A stretch of 64,000 bases of DNA from Halictus rubicundus (lineage: Eukaryota > Arthropoda > Insecta > Hymenoptera > Halictidae). The notes beneath the pieces were generated by a model, which saw nothing but the letters and a program-made list of their open reading frames with translations, had not been told where the DNA came from and did no database searches. The DNA is taken from the NCBI RefSeq assembly GCF_050948215.1, contig NC_135151.1, positions 22,442,720 through 22,506,719 of the forward strand. The letters run 5' to 3'. Position numbers and translations under genes: made by a program. This document shows, one piece after another, positions 11,753-23,353 of this stretch. Each line of letters opens with the position of its first letter. Within the stretch, counting starts at the first letter, position 1.

Positions 11753-12535
11753 AGGTAGAAATTGAGTTGGGAAAATGGTGGACGTTCAAGGATTAAGTCG
11801 AATCGTTTCGAATGAAATTGTCGATGCAGATCGAAGTCGATTGTTGCGTTATTCGCGTCTGCAAAGAGATTCTGTTGTTCCCGCGTCGTTGCGAGGTTGT
11901 ACGTTGGCGAGACGTCTTGCATAATAATCGGCGTCGAGGACAGTATCGTTTTCGCTTGTTAATGGACTTTCGCGGGAAGACAGTGTGCGTGGACGCCTTC
12001 GGAGGCTGGCATTACGCGGTAACGGTTATCCAATATCACATTAGCGTACGTCAGGGCAAGTTCTTCCGTGGTGTACGGCCCGGTGCTCTCTGTTCACCAA
12101 TAACTCCATTTTCGCTGACATTACTTGTAATCGTATAATCTGGCAGCCAGCTCCTGTGCCCGGGACAGACGATTCCGTTCTTCGGCGATCGCTCGGAACG
12201 GGGAATATGGTTGCCGGCAACCGGTGGAAACGATCGTTTAGCCGCGACTGATCCAAATCCAATTTCTGTTAACGGTGAAGGACGCGTACTCGTTAATCCG
12301 TCAAACCGAATGCTCCTCGCGAATATCTTGACTCCATTAGAGCACGCTCCGTGTCCGGTTAGCGTTCGCCGATACGCCCTTCGATTACGATACGGATCGA
12401 GCGATAAAGCGAGCGTGTCTGATTTTTTTGCAACGATAAGAAACGTCGCGATAGAGGCTTACATTGTGTAACGTGCTACGCGAGAATCGAAGCGAAAGGT
12501 AAACGGCGAGATTCGAGTGGCTTACCTGGAAATGG
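11753..12535. other. No supported gene
   Basis: Moderately GC-rich sequence with overlapping small open frames on both strands and no recognisable motif. Nothing is identified. Confidence 0.5.
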
Positions 12536-13548
12536 TACAGGGTGTAACAAAATTTAGTGTCGTGGTTTTGGCAGATGGTTGTACACCTTCGGATCGGTGG
12601 AGATTTGTTAAAAGAAATTGCCGCAAAATTGACTTTGACCTTGAAATTCAAGGTCAACATTTTTCTATGCTTGTATCGCATTCTACTCGCCATGGGGGAC
12701 CAAACTTGTCAAAGGAACTCAACCGTTCTCTTATAAAACAATGTTAAATATTTTAACGTCGTCTTCCGGTCCTCGGGTTTCTCGTTCTTTGTCATAGAAT
12801 GGAACCATCAAGGTTTAGCGCTTTTAATAGTCGTGCTTCGATATGGCCACCATTATTTCGTAAACAGAACGAATGCGAACAAATAGAGGACAGTAAACGT
12901 CATAACTTTCGGATAACCACTGCCAATAATCACAATCTTTTCTGCTCTCTTGCGTAGTGAGTGTTAGACATCAGGTATGCAAAGGAGAGGAAGAAATTAT
13001 AACGTGCGTCGGATGCTTCATCCTATTGATGAAGCATTTGGAAAGTATACCTCAGCTCGCAAACTATGCAGCAATTGAAATCACGAATCGAACACGCTTT
13101 TCACCGTGTGCAGGTTATACCGAACATTTACGAAAAAGTTCGCAAAAATTTGGAAGAAAGACTAAGGATCTGTTTGCGTAATAATGGTGGCCATATCGAA
13201 GCCGGTGATCAAGCACGACTATCAAGAGCGATAAACCTTGATGGTTCTATTCTAGGGCAAAGAACGAGAAACCCGAGGAACGGAAGACAAAAATATTTAA
13301 CATTTAATATTAAATATTTAATATTTGTGTTGAAATATTTAACATTGTTTTATAAGAGAACGGTTGAGTTCCTTTGACAAGTTTGGTCCCCATGGCGAGT
13401 AGAATGCGATACGAGCATAAAAAGATTTGACCTTGAGTTTCAAGGTCAAAGTCAATTTTGCGGCAATTTCTTTTAACAAATCTCCACCGATCCGAAGGAG
13501 TACAACCATCTGCCAAAACTATGACAATAAGTTTTGTTACACCCTGTA
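12536..13548. mobile_element. Foldback element with about 330-375 bp arms
   Basis: It begins tacagggtgtaacaaaat and ends with the inverse (gttttgttacaccctgta). The left arm (12536 to about 12867) pairs with the right arm (about 13172-13548) over nearly its whole length, including a gaccttgaa..ttcaaggtc palindrome, ggaactcaaccgttctc and a stretch encoding the transposase tail NNGGHIE. The centre carries a transposase C-terminal fragment. Related termini occur at 36256. It is non-autonomous, probably mobilised by the DUF4817-type transposase; the mobilisation is inference. Confidence 0.85.
13066..13203 (+). pseudogene. C-terminal fragment of a DUF4817-type transposase
   Basis: The frame reads QQLKSRIEHAFHRVQVIPN, then YEKVRKNLEERLRICLRNNG and GHIEA. 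This matches the 'L..RI..A......I......L..R...CI...G.H.E' tail of insect transposases of this kind. The catalytic region is absent. It spans the unpaired centre and the inner part of the right foldback arm. Confidence 0.6.
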
Positions 13549-14269
13549 CATATCGTGGAATTAGAAAATTAGAATCGCAAGGTATACGTAGACAGGTACA
13601 TTAGGATGATTCGATCCCGGGGAAGATGGAAACGTTTCTTTCGCGGCGGAACACAATAACGCGTTCCCGGGATTGTTCGCATGACCGGGAACGAAGTTCG
13701 GTTGCCTGGTAGCAAATGGATAGGTGTTACCTAAGCTAGTTACGGATCCTTCGATAAACACAGACGGACAAACGTTTCCTAATTGTGCCGGGAATTGTTT
13801 ACGCTACCTCGCAGCACCTTCCGGCCTTCCTGCGTTCATGGCTATTCCGTGTTTGTCTCCCCGTTTCTTGCTCGTCTCTGTCACGTCTTCCGGAAGAACG
13901 GACGACGAAAATTTCGTCGGAGGATTAACGACGGTGGATCTTAATTAGATTGTTCGTGTCTAGCTGTCTTCGCCGGGAGAATCTCTTTTTTCGTTCGTTA
14001 TCCCAGTGCTCCTCTAATGGACGAGAAGTTTTGTTTACGACAATGATTGCCGCAAATTCGCCGTACCAATACGAACCTGTCCCTTTTCGCTCTCACATTT
14101 CGTCTCCTTTGTTCGCCAGGTGAAATTAGAATACGTGACAAAAGAATCACCACGAATTTTTTCACTTCCGATGATTCGGTCTTCCGGAAGACTATTCTGA
14201 ACGATCTGGAGAAGGAGCTGTTGTTCGGGCATTTTCCATGATTTTGCAAAGCTGGAAAATTCATAGAAC
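13549..14269. other. No supported gene
   Basis: Mixed-composition sequence with short overlapping frames on both strands. No motif, repeat or splice pattern is recognised. Confidence 0.5.
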
Positions 14270-14870
14270 TTGGACGATATATGTTGTTTTAGATAAGGTG
14301 TGAAAAGAATAAGTCGATTTATTTTGTCAGAGGAAGTCTTGAAAATTACGGATTTTGTGAGGTAGTTAGTTTGAAAGACAATTCTTGAGGGAGAGGTTGA
14401 TACTCGGTGAACTTCTAAACAAGATTTTGCAGCAGAACAATGGCTAGAAACTGTAAAATATATGTAGTTTTAGATAGTGTATTTGTTAAAGGAACGAGCC
14501 CGTTAATTTTGTCAGAGGAAATCTTGAAAATTATGGATTTTGTGAGATAGTTCATTTGACAGACAATTCTTGAGGGAGAGGTTGATGCTCGGTCAACTTT
14601 TAGATAGTGTGTTTGTTAAAAGAACGAGCCCATTAATTTTGTCAGAAAAAATCTTAAAAATCACAGATTTTGTGAGACAGTTGATTTCACGGATAATTCT
14701 TGAGAAAGAGATTGATATTCGGTCAATTTCTAGGTAAGATTTTGCAGTAGAAAAATTCATAGAAGCTGTACGATATACCTACTTTTATATAATATATTTG
14801 CTAAAAGAATGGGCCCATTAATTTTTCCAAAATCTTGAAGATCACAGATTTCGTGCGACAGTTGATTAGG
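14270..14870. repeat. Imperfect tandem repeat, about four degenerate units of 120-210 bp
   Basis: The block ttttgtcagagga, a few bases, cttgaaaatta, then ggattttgtgag(a/g)(t/c)agtt and caattcttgagggagaggttgat recurs from about 14318, 14509, 14638 and 14818. The second unit lacks the segment with aagattttgcag. Unit length varies because of these internal deletions. Confidence 0.8.
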
Positions 14871-15760
14871 CAATGCCTCTTAGTGTTTGGGCGTAACTGC
14901 GGCGTGTTTCATATGCTTGTTTTACACGAACCCCTCGCGGCGGGTATGGTCGTCGTCGTCTCGAACGATCCATCGATTTACTGCCGTTTTACTACTGCCG
15001 CGACGCGGCCGCCTGTTTTAACGGTGCATAAAGCTGCATAAAGAGACGGTCTCCGGGGCTCGGGGTTTGCTGAGGAGCGACGCGCGAGATACGAGCCGCG
15101 ACAGGTGAGGCATGCAACAAATCGAGACTGCCGTTTCTCGGCAGGAGGAGGACAAAAAAAAAGAAAGAACGAGTATCGGCCGTTTAACACCCCCGGCGGT
15201 GTGGCCCGCGAGGCCGATACCGGGCGAATTATTGCACCCTGCCAATTTACGAGGATTACACGCGCAGGGAAAGGGCCGCAGGGACGTCGTACGAGGACTT
15301 TACGGCCGCACACGTCGCCCTTCTGAATGTCCCAGCTTTCTGAGGATTAGTCGGCGACTTGTGGCCGCAAACCTATCGAGAATTTTGATTATTCTAGCTC
15401 CCCGGGGAGCAGCCTTCGCGATTTTATCTGTGGACAAGCTGGGAACCGGAAGTCATCGCTGTCCACAGCGGAGGAAGCGTCCGACAATTTTACTAAGGTG
15501 TTTGCGATTTAATTGTTCCGTTCAGGTGACATTTTGTCATAAGATCTACAAACAAACGATATTCGTACTTTACATTTGCCTTTCTTAGCAATTTTTATTA
15601 CACATTTTTGTCTTACGTTTATTGATCTCTAACTGCGGACATATAATTGTGGCCTTTATTCTTGAAAGCGAAAAGAAAAACAAAAGATTTTTATTAAGTA
15701 GAATTGGTTGGTCATTCGTCCCTCATTGATATTCCAATGGGCGCAAGTTTGTTTAAAGCC
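14871..15760. other. GC-rich stretch without a supported gene
   Basis: Frames at 15112-15588 and on the opposite strand overlap one another and are proline/arginine-rich translations of CpG-rich DNA. No domain or splice structure is recognised. Confidence 0.45.
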
Positions 15761-16124
15761 GTGTGAATTACTACGAAAATTGTTAACGAAAGAGTCTTAC
15801 ACTTTTCCAAAATTCTTACCTCGAGTTACTATTGTATATAAGAACTGTACCGTATGAATTACTACGAAAATTGTTAACGAAAGAGTCTTACACTTTTACA
15901 AGATTCTTACCTCGAGTTACTATTGTATATAAGAACTGTACCGTATGAATTACTACGAAAATTGTTAACGAAAGAGTCTTACACTTTTCCAAAATTCTTA
16001 CCTCGAGTTGCTATTGTATATAAGAAGTGTACCGTATGAATTACTACGAAAATTGTTAACGAAAGAGTCTTACACTTTTCCAAAATTCTTACCTCGAGTT
16101 GCTATTGTATACAAGAAGTGTACA
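15761..16124. repeat. 91-bp tandem repeat, four units
   Basis: gtatgaattactacgaaaat begins units at 15761 (as gtgtgaatt), 15852, 15943 and 16034. The period is exactly 91 bp with almost no indels. The units differ by only a few substitutions, so the array is young. Confidence 0.93.
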
Positions 16125-18349
16125 TTTATTTATTGAATACTATATTACTGCACGCTTGCAATCAACTTAAAGAAAGAACCAAACATTTTAAAACACGCGA
16201 AAACAATGATTGGACACAATTTTGTCCGAGGCACGTGCGGTGATAAAAAATCTTCATTTTAGGTAACATAAACCGCCATCTTGTTCCAGGCAAGTAACTT
16301 ACAGCGGAGTCGTTGGTGTTCGTCTTTTATGTGCGTGTTTCGCAAATAAAGATCGAATTACGCGATAACGTGATCTCTAAGGTGAATCGTTAATAAAAAG
16401 AGGATAAATTGTGGTGGATGTCGACAGGAACACGGAAGAAGTAATGACCGGCGGATAAATCGTAATGGCCGGGCGCAATAATACGGGCGAATCGATCGAA
16501 TGTTTAGAACGGCGGGATTACGGTTGACGTGAGTAATTATTTAACTTTATCGTGGAGCGAGGAATGCAAATTGCGTGTACAAATGTACGCGTCGTGTAAC
16601 GGTTGCATTCAATTCTGTAGGGACAATCAGAACGCCATAAACCAAAACTATCGCGGCTCAACGCGGCCGAACGGAGATTCCCTTCGTGCCGTATATACAT
16701 ATATATATATATCGGCGATGAACAACGGATATTCATGACACGCCATTTCAATTTAAAATAAACATATCGCCGATCAATCGCGTTCGTTTAATCAACGGAC
16801 GGGAATGGTGATTTTCCGGGCGAAGCTTTTCCGCGAATCCGCCGACAAACCGATGATCGAGCGAGCAAAGATCGCGGAAGACCGTGATCGCTGCGATCGA
16901 TTCGCGGCCGCGTTGTTCTCGAAACGGTGTTAAGATTAAATTAATCTTGATTTCAGGGAAACGGTGCTAGAGCCTTCCGGTGGTTATCTCTGCGGTCCTC
17001 GTGTTTTCAATCGTTCCTCGCGATCGTAAACATCTGACCGATCGTTTCCCCGGCGAGCAACCGACGAAAACAGCACCGACTTCGATTCCCCCGACAGATG
17101 TTCCGCGTCGAACACGGAATATCGTTGCTCCGCCGTCGCCCGGCCGTAATGTTAATTCCCGAAGAGATGTGGACGGCTCTGAGTAATGGAGAAAACTGGT
17201 AGCTGTCATTCCGGGCCCTTATAGGGCCAGTCAGGAAGCTGCGAAACTGCAATGGAACTTTTCTGTTCGCCTAATTGTCCTAACGGGTGACCTCAACGCT
17301 CATTACTCCCGCATCCCTTCTTCTCCTCCATCCCTTTCTTTCATCCAACCACCTTTCTCTCTCTCTCCGAGAGACTATTTGCAATTACCGTTTCTACACC
17401 GAAAGCCCGCACGCAAAGTTATCGATAACAGGGGATTGATCCTCCTTATCGTAATCCAATTAAATCTTCTGGAAACGTATCGATTATTCCGAGATCCGTC
17501 GTTAGTTTATATCATTTTCGGATTACCACGAGGGTTATCGAACGATTGGCAGTGAGTGTGCGTATTATGGTCTCGGTAGGACCAGCTAGACACAACCGGA
17601 TACTATCCGGCGGATGGCTCGTTAAGACGGTTGAAATCGAGCCGTGCGTCGGATTTCTGAATGTACAAAGCCGGATAATTAATGGTAAAGTCATCATGCT
17701 CCCGATACCTTCTATCCGGTAGACTCGAGACAGGTGCCAGAGATCGAGTAGCTCTCTCCCCGAGGTTCCGAATGAATAATGCTAGCGCACTCGCATCCTG
17801 CGCTCCATCTTGCTCCTTCCCTGGCTAGGTGGTCGTAACGTCGACGTGCTTGTTTGCGTACGCGTGCGAACGCGCGACAACGCCACCGCCGCGTCGCGTC
17901 GTCGCCGCGAGTAAGACCTCCGTCATAATGTTCATGGGATATTTACAACCATACTTAGACACCCCGAGCCACCGCCGCCACCGGCTAGACGACGCGCGCG
18001 GTGGACTTCGGGAGCATAAATATTTGTACGCGGCCGGGGTTCATTGAAATCGGCCGGATACGCACACCGGGTATACGCAGGATCGTCCACGAACCACCGA
18101 CTGGTTCGCTGTCCCATGAAATTTGTAGCAACCCCGCTCTAAAAAGCTAGCGACTTCGCGGAAGCTCACTTCGGATTGCTACGATTCGCTTCGGGCCGCT
18201 CCAGACCGCTTCAACCCTCTCCAGTCGGCCTCTAGTCCGCCATTGCTCCCGCGCAAATATAATAGATGAACACTGCGTTCCAACTAGACCGCGGAACTTT
18301 CTGCAAATTTACATTTTTCTTCGCGGTTCTTCGGAGCCTGACGTTTTCT
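16125..18349. other. Intergenic, partly CpG-rich, no supported gene
   Basis: Small overlapping frames occur on both strands at 16.5-18.1 kb with no conserved motif. A short (TA)n run lies near 16696. Nothing functional is identified. Confidence 0.5.
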
Positions 18350-20112
18350 TCTCTTCTTCTTCGAGTCTTCGGAAATCGTTGAGTCTTTGGAAATTGTACT
18401 TGGTAAGTCTCGAGTTAAAATTCACACTGGCATCGAAGTTATTCACAGTAGAAGTCTTCGCAGAAGTTTTTGCAGTTGGTCGACACTTTAAAAAGGAAGT
18501 ACCTGATCGATTTCTTCTTTCTTGAGTCTTCAGAAATTGTTGAGTCTTTGGAAATTGTGCTTGGTAAGTCTCGAGTTAAAATTCACACTATCGTCGAAGT
18601 TATCCACTGTAGAAGTCCTCGCAAAAGTTTTCGCAGCTGGTCGACACGATTAAAAAGGCAGTACCTGGGTCAATTTCTTCTTCCTTGAGTCTCCAGAAAT
18701 TGTTGAGTCTTTGGAAATTGTGCTTGGTAAGTCTCGAGTTAAAATTCACACTATCGTCGAAGTTATCCACTGTAGAAGTCTTCGCAAAAGTTTTCGCAGC
18801 TGGTCGACACGATTAAAAAGGCAGTATCTGGTCGATTTCTTCTTCCTTGAGTCGTCAGAAATTGTTGAGTCTTTAGGAATTGTAGTTGGTAAGTCTCGAG
18901 TTAAAATTCACATTATCGTCGAAGTTATCCACTGTAGAAGTCTTCGCAAAAGTTTTCGCAGCTGGTCGATACGATTAAAAAGGCAGTACCTGGGTCAATT
19001 TCTTCTTCCTTGACTCTTCAGAAATTGTTGAGTCTTTGGAAATTGTGCTTGGTAAGTCTCGAGTTAAAATTCACACTATCGTCGAAATTATTCACTGTAG
19101 AAGTCTTCGCAGCTGGTCGACACTTTAAAAAGGAAGTACCTAGGTCAATTTCTTCTTCCTTGAGTCTTCAGAAATTGTTGAGTCTTTAGAAATTGTACTT
19201 GGTAAGTCTCGAGTTAAAATTCACACTATCGTCGAAGTTATTCACTGTAGAAGTCTTTGCAGAAGTTTTCGCAGCTAGTCGATACGATTACAAAGGAAGT
19301 ACCTGGGTCAATTTCTTCTTCCTTGAGTCTTCAGAAATTGTTGAGTCTTTAGGAATTGTATTTGGTGAGTCTCGAGTTAAAATTCACACTATCGTCGAAG
19401 TTATCCACTGTAGAAGTCCTCGCAGAAGTTTTCGCAGCTGGTCGATACGATTAAAAAGGCAGTACCTGGGTCAATTTCTTCTTCCTTGACTCTTCAGAAA
19501 TTGTTGAGTCTTTGGAAATTGTGCTTGGTAAGTCTCGAGTTAAAATTCACACTATCGTCGAAATTATTCACTGTAGAAGTCTTCGCAGCTGGTCGACACT
19601 TTAAAAAGGAAGTACCTAGGTCAATTTCTTCTTCCTTGAGTCTTCAGAAATTGTTGAGTCTTTAGAAATTGTACTTGGTAAGTCTCGAGTTAAAATTCAC
19701 ACTATCGTCGAAGTTATTCACTGTAGAAGTCTTTGCAGAAGTTTTCGCAGCTAGTCGATACGATTACAAAGGAAGTACCTGGGTCAATTTCTTCTTCCTT
19801 GAGTCTTCAGAAATTGTTGAGTCTTTAGGAATTGTATTTGGTGAGTCTCGAGTTAAAATTCACACTATCGTCGAAGTTATCCACTGTAGAAGTCCTCGCA
19901 GAAGTTTTCGCAGCTGGTCGATACGATTAAAAAGGCAGTACCTGGGTCAATTTCTTCTTCCTTGACTCTTCAGAAATTGTTGAGTCTTTGGAAATTGTGC
20001 TTGGTAAGTCTCGAGTTAAAATTCACACTATCGTGAAGTTATTCACTGTAGTAGTCCTCGCAGAAGTTTTCGTAGCTGGTCGACACGATTAAAAATAAAG
20101 TACCTGGGTCAA
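18350..20112. repeat. 163-bp satellite, 11 units with a 476-bp higher-order period
   Basis: tggtaagtctcgag (tggtgagt in two units) occurs at about 18401, 18562, 18725, 18887, 19050, 19200, 19363, 19526, 19676, 19839 and 20002. Spacings are 161-163 bp, except 150 bp where a 12-13-bp segment is missing. The trio 163+150+163 repeats, so 19050-19525 is almost identical to 19526-20001. Every unit has a pyrimidine tract (ttcttcttcc) shortly followed by cag and then, 30 nt on, GTAAGT. Apparent ORFs in the array are frame accidents. Confidence 0.95.
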
Positions 20113-22090
20113 TGAACTTGAAATTTTTGTTGTACCTTCAGGAAGAAGAGCGTTATCTCTTCAACCACCTAGTTTAGCGTTAAAATTAGAGACAATTTTG
20201 TCAATAAAGTTAAATACTTGATGAACAGACGATACCACTTTGTGCATAAAGCAAAACTTTATTGTAATTTTTATTTTTATCTAACCCGGGAGGCAGTTGT
20301 GTGTAAAAGTGTCCGAAACCTCGCTGAAAAATTCATGTAAATCCATGAAAGTATAACGAACGGCCATGCAGAGTTTTAAAACCGCAAATGAATTGATTTT
20401 TTCCCCCAGGAAAAAAGGAGCTGGTTCTCAATGGGACGACTAGGTTTGCACGAAATATTTAAATCGATTTTCATTGTTTCACCGGGCTCGTGGAGAGTTG
20501 ATTTTCGTTCAGCGATTCGAGGAAAATGGATGTCAATCGTATTAATTAAGCTCTCCTTTCGAAGTTCATTTCGAGAGTTCGTTTAAGGGTTGAAGCTTCC
20601 AGCAAATTAGCGATAAAGCGGAGGTGTGCTATATTCGACCGAATCTCGTGTTATATAATTCTTTGAACATTTTTGTACACAGTAAACGCGCTTGTCTGCC
20701 GATAACGTTTTTCACAATTTATGGCTGTCGGCAAGGTTGCACGCAAACGCTAAAATGGCGGATCCTATAATGGCCGCCCTCGGCCACTGTGCTGAAATAT
20801 ATTACACGATATATCCTATATTTAAGCAGACTATTTAAATATTTCATATTTTTATGTTATAAATTCGCATTTATCGTCCATCTAGCCTTTTAAAGTTATT
20901 ATCTACAGCGTTCGACCCTAGGAAGTTAGTGCTGCGCTGCGATATGAATCATGCTGTGTAAAAATGATATTCCGATAATACTTTGTCCAGGGAGAAATGG
21001 TTGACGTTTTCGCGAAAAACGTCCTTGACACGGTTCCGCTGACACAGATCCTGCGGGAGCAACTCGTGGTTGCCATAACCGATATTCTGTCGCCGGGTAT
21101 TTAGCAATTGACTTAATGATCCTAGCGAATCTACTCTCAGTGCGGGAACTAAGTGCATACACGAGGTAACATGTTGGATGCTCACACGGTTAACAAGCAT
21201 CTGGGCAAACAACCTACAACGACCTTGACAAAGTAGCCTCCGCCATAGCAATCGAGCGGCAGAGCGAGCGAGAGAGAGTAGAGAGAGAGAGACACAGTGA
21301 GAGGAGAGTTTGCAACGTGGGGCGCCAAATTCGAAGCCGCGCGAATGGTTCCGACAAAAGCCGAGCAAACAGAAAGATGATTCAGGGTACAACAGCTGTG
21401 TACAGAGCGCGCGTCGACGGCAATATGAACGCCGTTGTTAAAATTCAAACAATATCAACGTGTACTCGATTTTTGCAATATTGTTTTCCCGCGAAGAACG
21501 TGCTGGCCGCGTTCTTTGTCGCAAAACGTTGCGCCGACGTCGCCCAGCTACGTCCCGTGAATACGTAATAAACTATTTATGTTACTTTCGCGGCAATTTA
21601 GATGTACATAAGTTAAACTATTCGATCATACGTTACGTGGATGCTTTCAAAGGCTCCGGTATCGAGAGTTTGCGTGCATAGAATCGGGAGGTGTGTGCGC
21701 GCGTGTGCGCATGCACGTGTGTACGCGAGGAACAGTGTACACACAGCAGGGATGCAGAGCATTCGACAGAGTCGGGGTCGCTCGTGAATTATAGAGAATG
21801 TCGTCTATTATGAGATTGGGGCCGAACACTTTACACACGGTCTGTCGGCGATAGTAATCATTATCGTCTCCAGCTGCGAAGACACCGGTTCGCGTATAGG
21901 CGATCCGTCGAACGACAAAATCTCTTCAGCTTTCTAAGAAACGACCTGCCCCAGCCGTGCGCTGAAAATACGCGATCTCGTATTCCGCGATAAAGACGTT
22001 TGCGCACGATAGCGAGAACATTTGTGTGCTTAATTACGTTTCTGGAAGTGACTCACCGGTTCGAGAACAGTTCCAACTGGCACGTAAAAT
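20113..22090. other. Intergenic, no supported gene
   Basis: It contains a (GA)-rich stretch at about 21263-21292 and a GT/CA-rich patch at about 21690-21745. Frames at 20949-21392 are translations of this low-complexity DNA and are not credible genes. Confidence 0.5.
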
Positions 22091-22392
22091 CGTTCAGGAG
22101 TTCTTCTTAATCTTGGTTCGCCATGTTTCCCGTTAATCGCGTATCCGATCGACACCTGTAATTAGCAAAGAAAAACATTTCAATTGGCCGCTGGTTCCGC
22201 GAACCTCAGACATCGATGGTTCGGTGAAACGATCTATCTGGAACGATAATCGATCGATATGTCATCCCGTACTCAAGGCAGCGGACGTCTTCATTTTGAA
22301 GCACGTGTTCCCAGAATAAATCTTTCCACAACCGGATGAATTGTCACAAACACATCGCGATAAGCGAGCTGATAACACCGCCGCTCGCGGAG

Positions 22393-22400
22393 TATATAAG
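22393..22400 (+). promoter_or_regulatory. TATA box of salivary-peptide gene 1
   Basis: TATATAAG lies about 95 nt before the start codon, leaving room for a 60-70 nt leader. The same box is at 31565 in copy 2. The surrounding 100 nt are identical but for one base. Confidence 0.8.
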
Positions 22401-22494
22401 GGACAGTGGCGGCAGGTGTCGTATCATAACTCAATAAGCAAGCGAAGCGTGATTTCAAAGTTCGTACAAGTTACAGAGAAGAGAAAAGTTCGCC

Positions 22495-22896
22495 ATGTCT
22501 TCTCAGAAGGTGCTCGTCTGCTTGGCAATAGCGGTGATCGCTGTGATCATCGGCGAAGTCACTTCGGTGCCGCAATACAACAACTACGCCAGCAATGGCA
22601 CGAACAAGTCGCATAACTTGGTCATTGGATACAGACAGGGTGGCGACAGGCTGGTCCTCAGGCAGAGCGTCATCAAGAAAAGCGCATGGTTGCAAGTGCA
22701 GTCTATACAGAAGTCGTTCAATACCAGCCAATGGGAACGGATCACTATGGTGAAAGCACTCGATCAGAAAACCAACGGCAACGGCGCTTATGCCAGCCTG
22801 CTCGGCGGTGGACCCGGATACAACAACGTCGTGCTCAAGTTCAAGAGCCAGAGGGGCCACGGCATCAACTTCATCGTTGAGCTGTACGCACGTTAA
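22495..22896 (+). CDS. Salivary secreted peptide-like, MBF2 family (copy 1)
   Basis: A single-exon 133-residue secreted protein. Residues 1-24 form a signal peptide (MSSQKVLVCLAIAVIAVIIG, then EVTS), with likely cleavage before VPQ. The mature part contains SHNLVIGYR, GDRLVLRQ, SAWLQVQ, ERITMVKALDQKTNGNGAY, GGGPGYNNVVLKFKSQRGHG and NFIVELYAR. These are hallmarks of the insect MBF2 family annotated in Hymenoptera as 'probable salivary secreted peptide'. There are no cysteines in the mature chain. Sequons NGT, NKS and NTS suggest N-glycosylation. Length is typical of the family. It has its own TATA box and an AATAAA at 23024. Family members are known as abundant secreted proteins; the molecular role is not established, and the old 'transcription activator MBF2' label should not be taken as its function. 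A paralogue lies at 31667. Confidence 0.92.
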   Translation: MSSQKVLVCLAIAVIAVIIGEVTSVPQYNNYASNGTNKSHNLVIGYRQGGDRLVLRQSVIKKSAWLQVQSIQKSFNTSQWERITMVKALDQKTNGNGAYASLLGGGPGYNNVVLKFKSQRGHGINFIVELYAR

Positions 22897-23023
22897 GCCA
22901 ACTTCAGAATCATCCTCTGGTACTTCGAAAGTATTTAATCAATGCGACACTTATTTATCCTGCCCGACGCAAGCAACGGTCCACTCGGTGTACGCATCTT
23001 TCTAATGTGAACTGTGCCATCGA

Positions 23024-23029
23024 AATAAA
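23024..23029 (+). terminator. Polyadenylation signal of salivary-peptide gene 1
   Basis: AATAAA lies 128 nt after the stop codon, in cgaaataaaacc. The equivalent site in copy 2 is mutated (cgaagtgaaacc). Confidence 0.7.
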
Positions 23030-23205
23030 ACCATTATTTAATATTTACACTGGTGTTGCCTTTCTTGATCCCTGAGTGATGCGACCTTGAAACTTCAGTA
23101 TTGAAAATAAAATACAAGTATCGTTATTTAACATTCACACTGGCGTTGTTTCTTTGATCCTTTAACGGTAAGACCTTAACCCTACTGTTACTTATGTTGT
23201 CGTGA

Positions 23206-23353
23206 TTAACCCTTAGCACTGGAATGGTGACTGTAAGGCACCACTAAAAATTGCTGTGTCATTATTGAAAATATTTTTCACATTAATAAATTTGTTTGTA
23301 TTTATTAAGTTGCTAAACATCTCAGTATTCTACGAGTAAGTTGCACCATTTTC
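23206..23353. mobile_element. Truncated TTAA-flanked MITE (CCCTTTGCACTCG family)
   Basis: TTAAcccttagcactgg opens at 23206. The interior (aggcaccactaaaaattgct) matches the copy at 39924. The right end is missing because a Tc1 element starts at about 23354 inside it. Confidence 0.7.

Noticed and set aside
18711..19965. ORFs of 98-100 codons repeating in the 163-bp satellite
   Set aside because: The unit length is not a multiple of three and the frames stop and restart; identical 'proteins' come from the 476-bp duplication.
15761..20112. Regular repeats resembling a CRISPR array
   Set aside because: Eukaryotic context, head-to-tail satellite units of 91 and 163 bp without unique spacers, and no cas genes.
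20949..21392. 147-codon minus-strand frame with leucine/serine stretches
   Set aside because: Overlaps a GA/CT-rich run; no family resemblance, and competing frames exist.
22471..22860. 129-codon frame on the minus strand (and 31643-32095)
   Set aside because: Antisense shadow of the salivary-peptide genes, with no independent motif or promoter.
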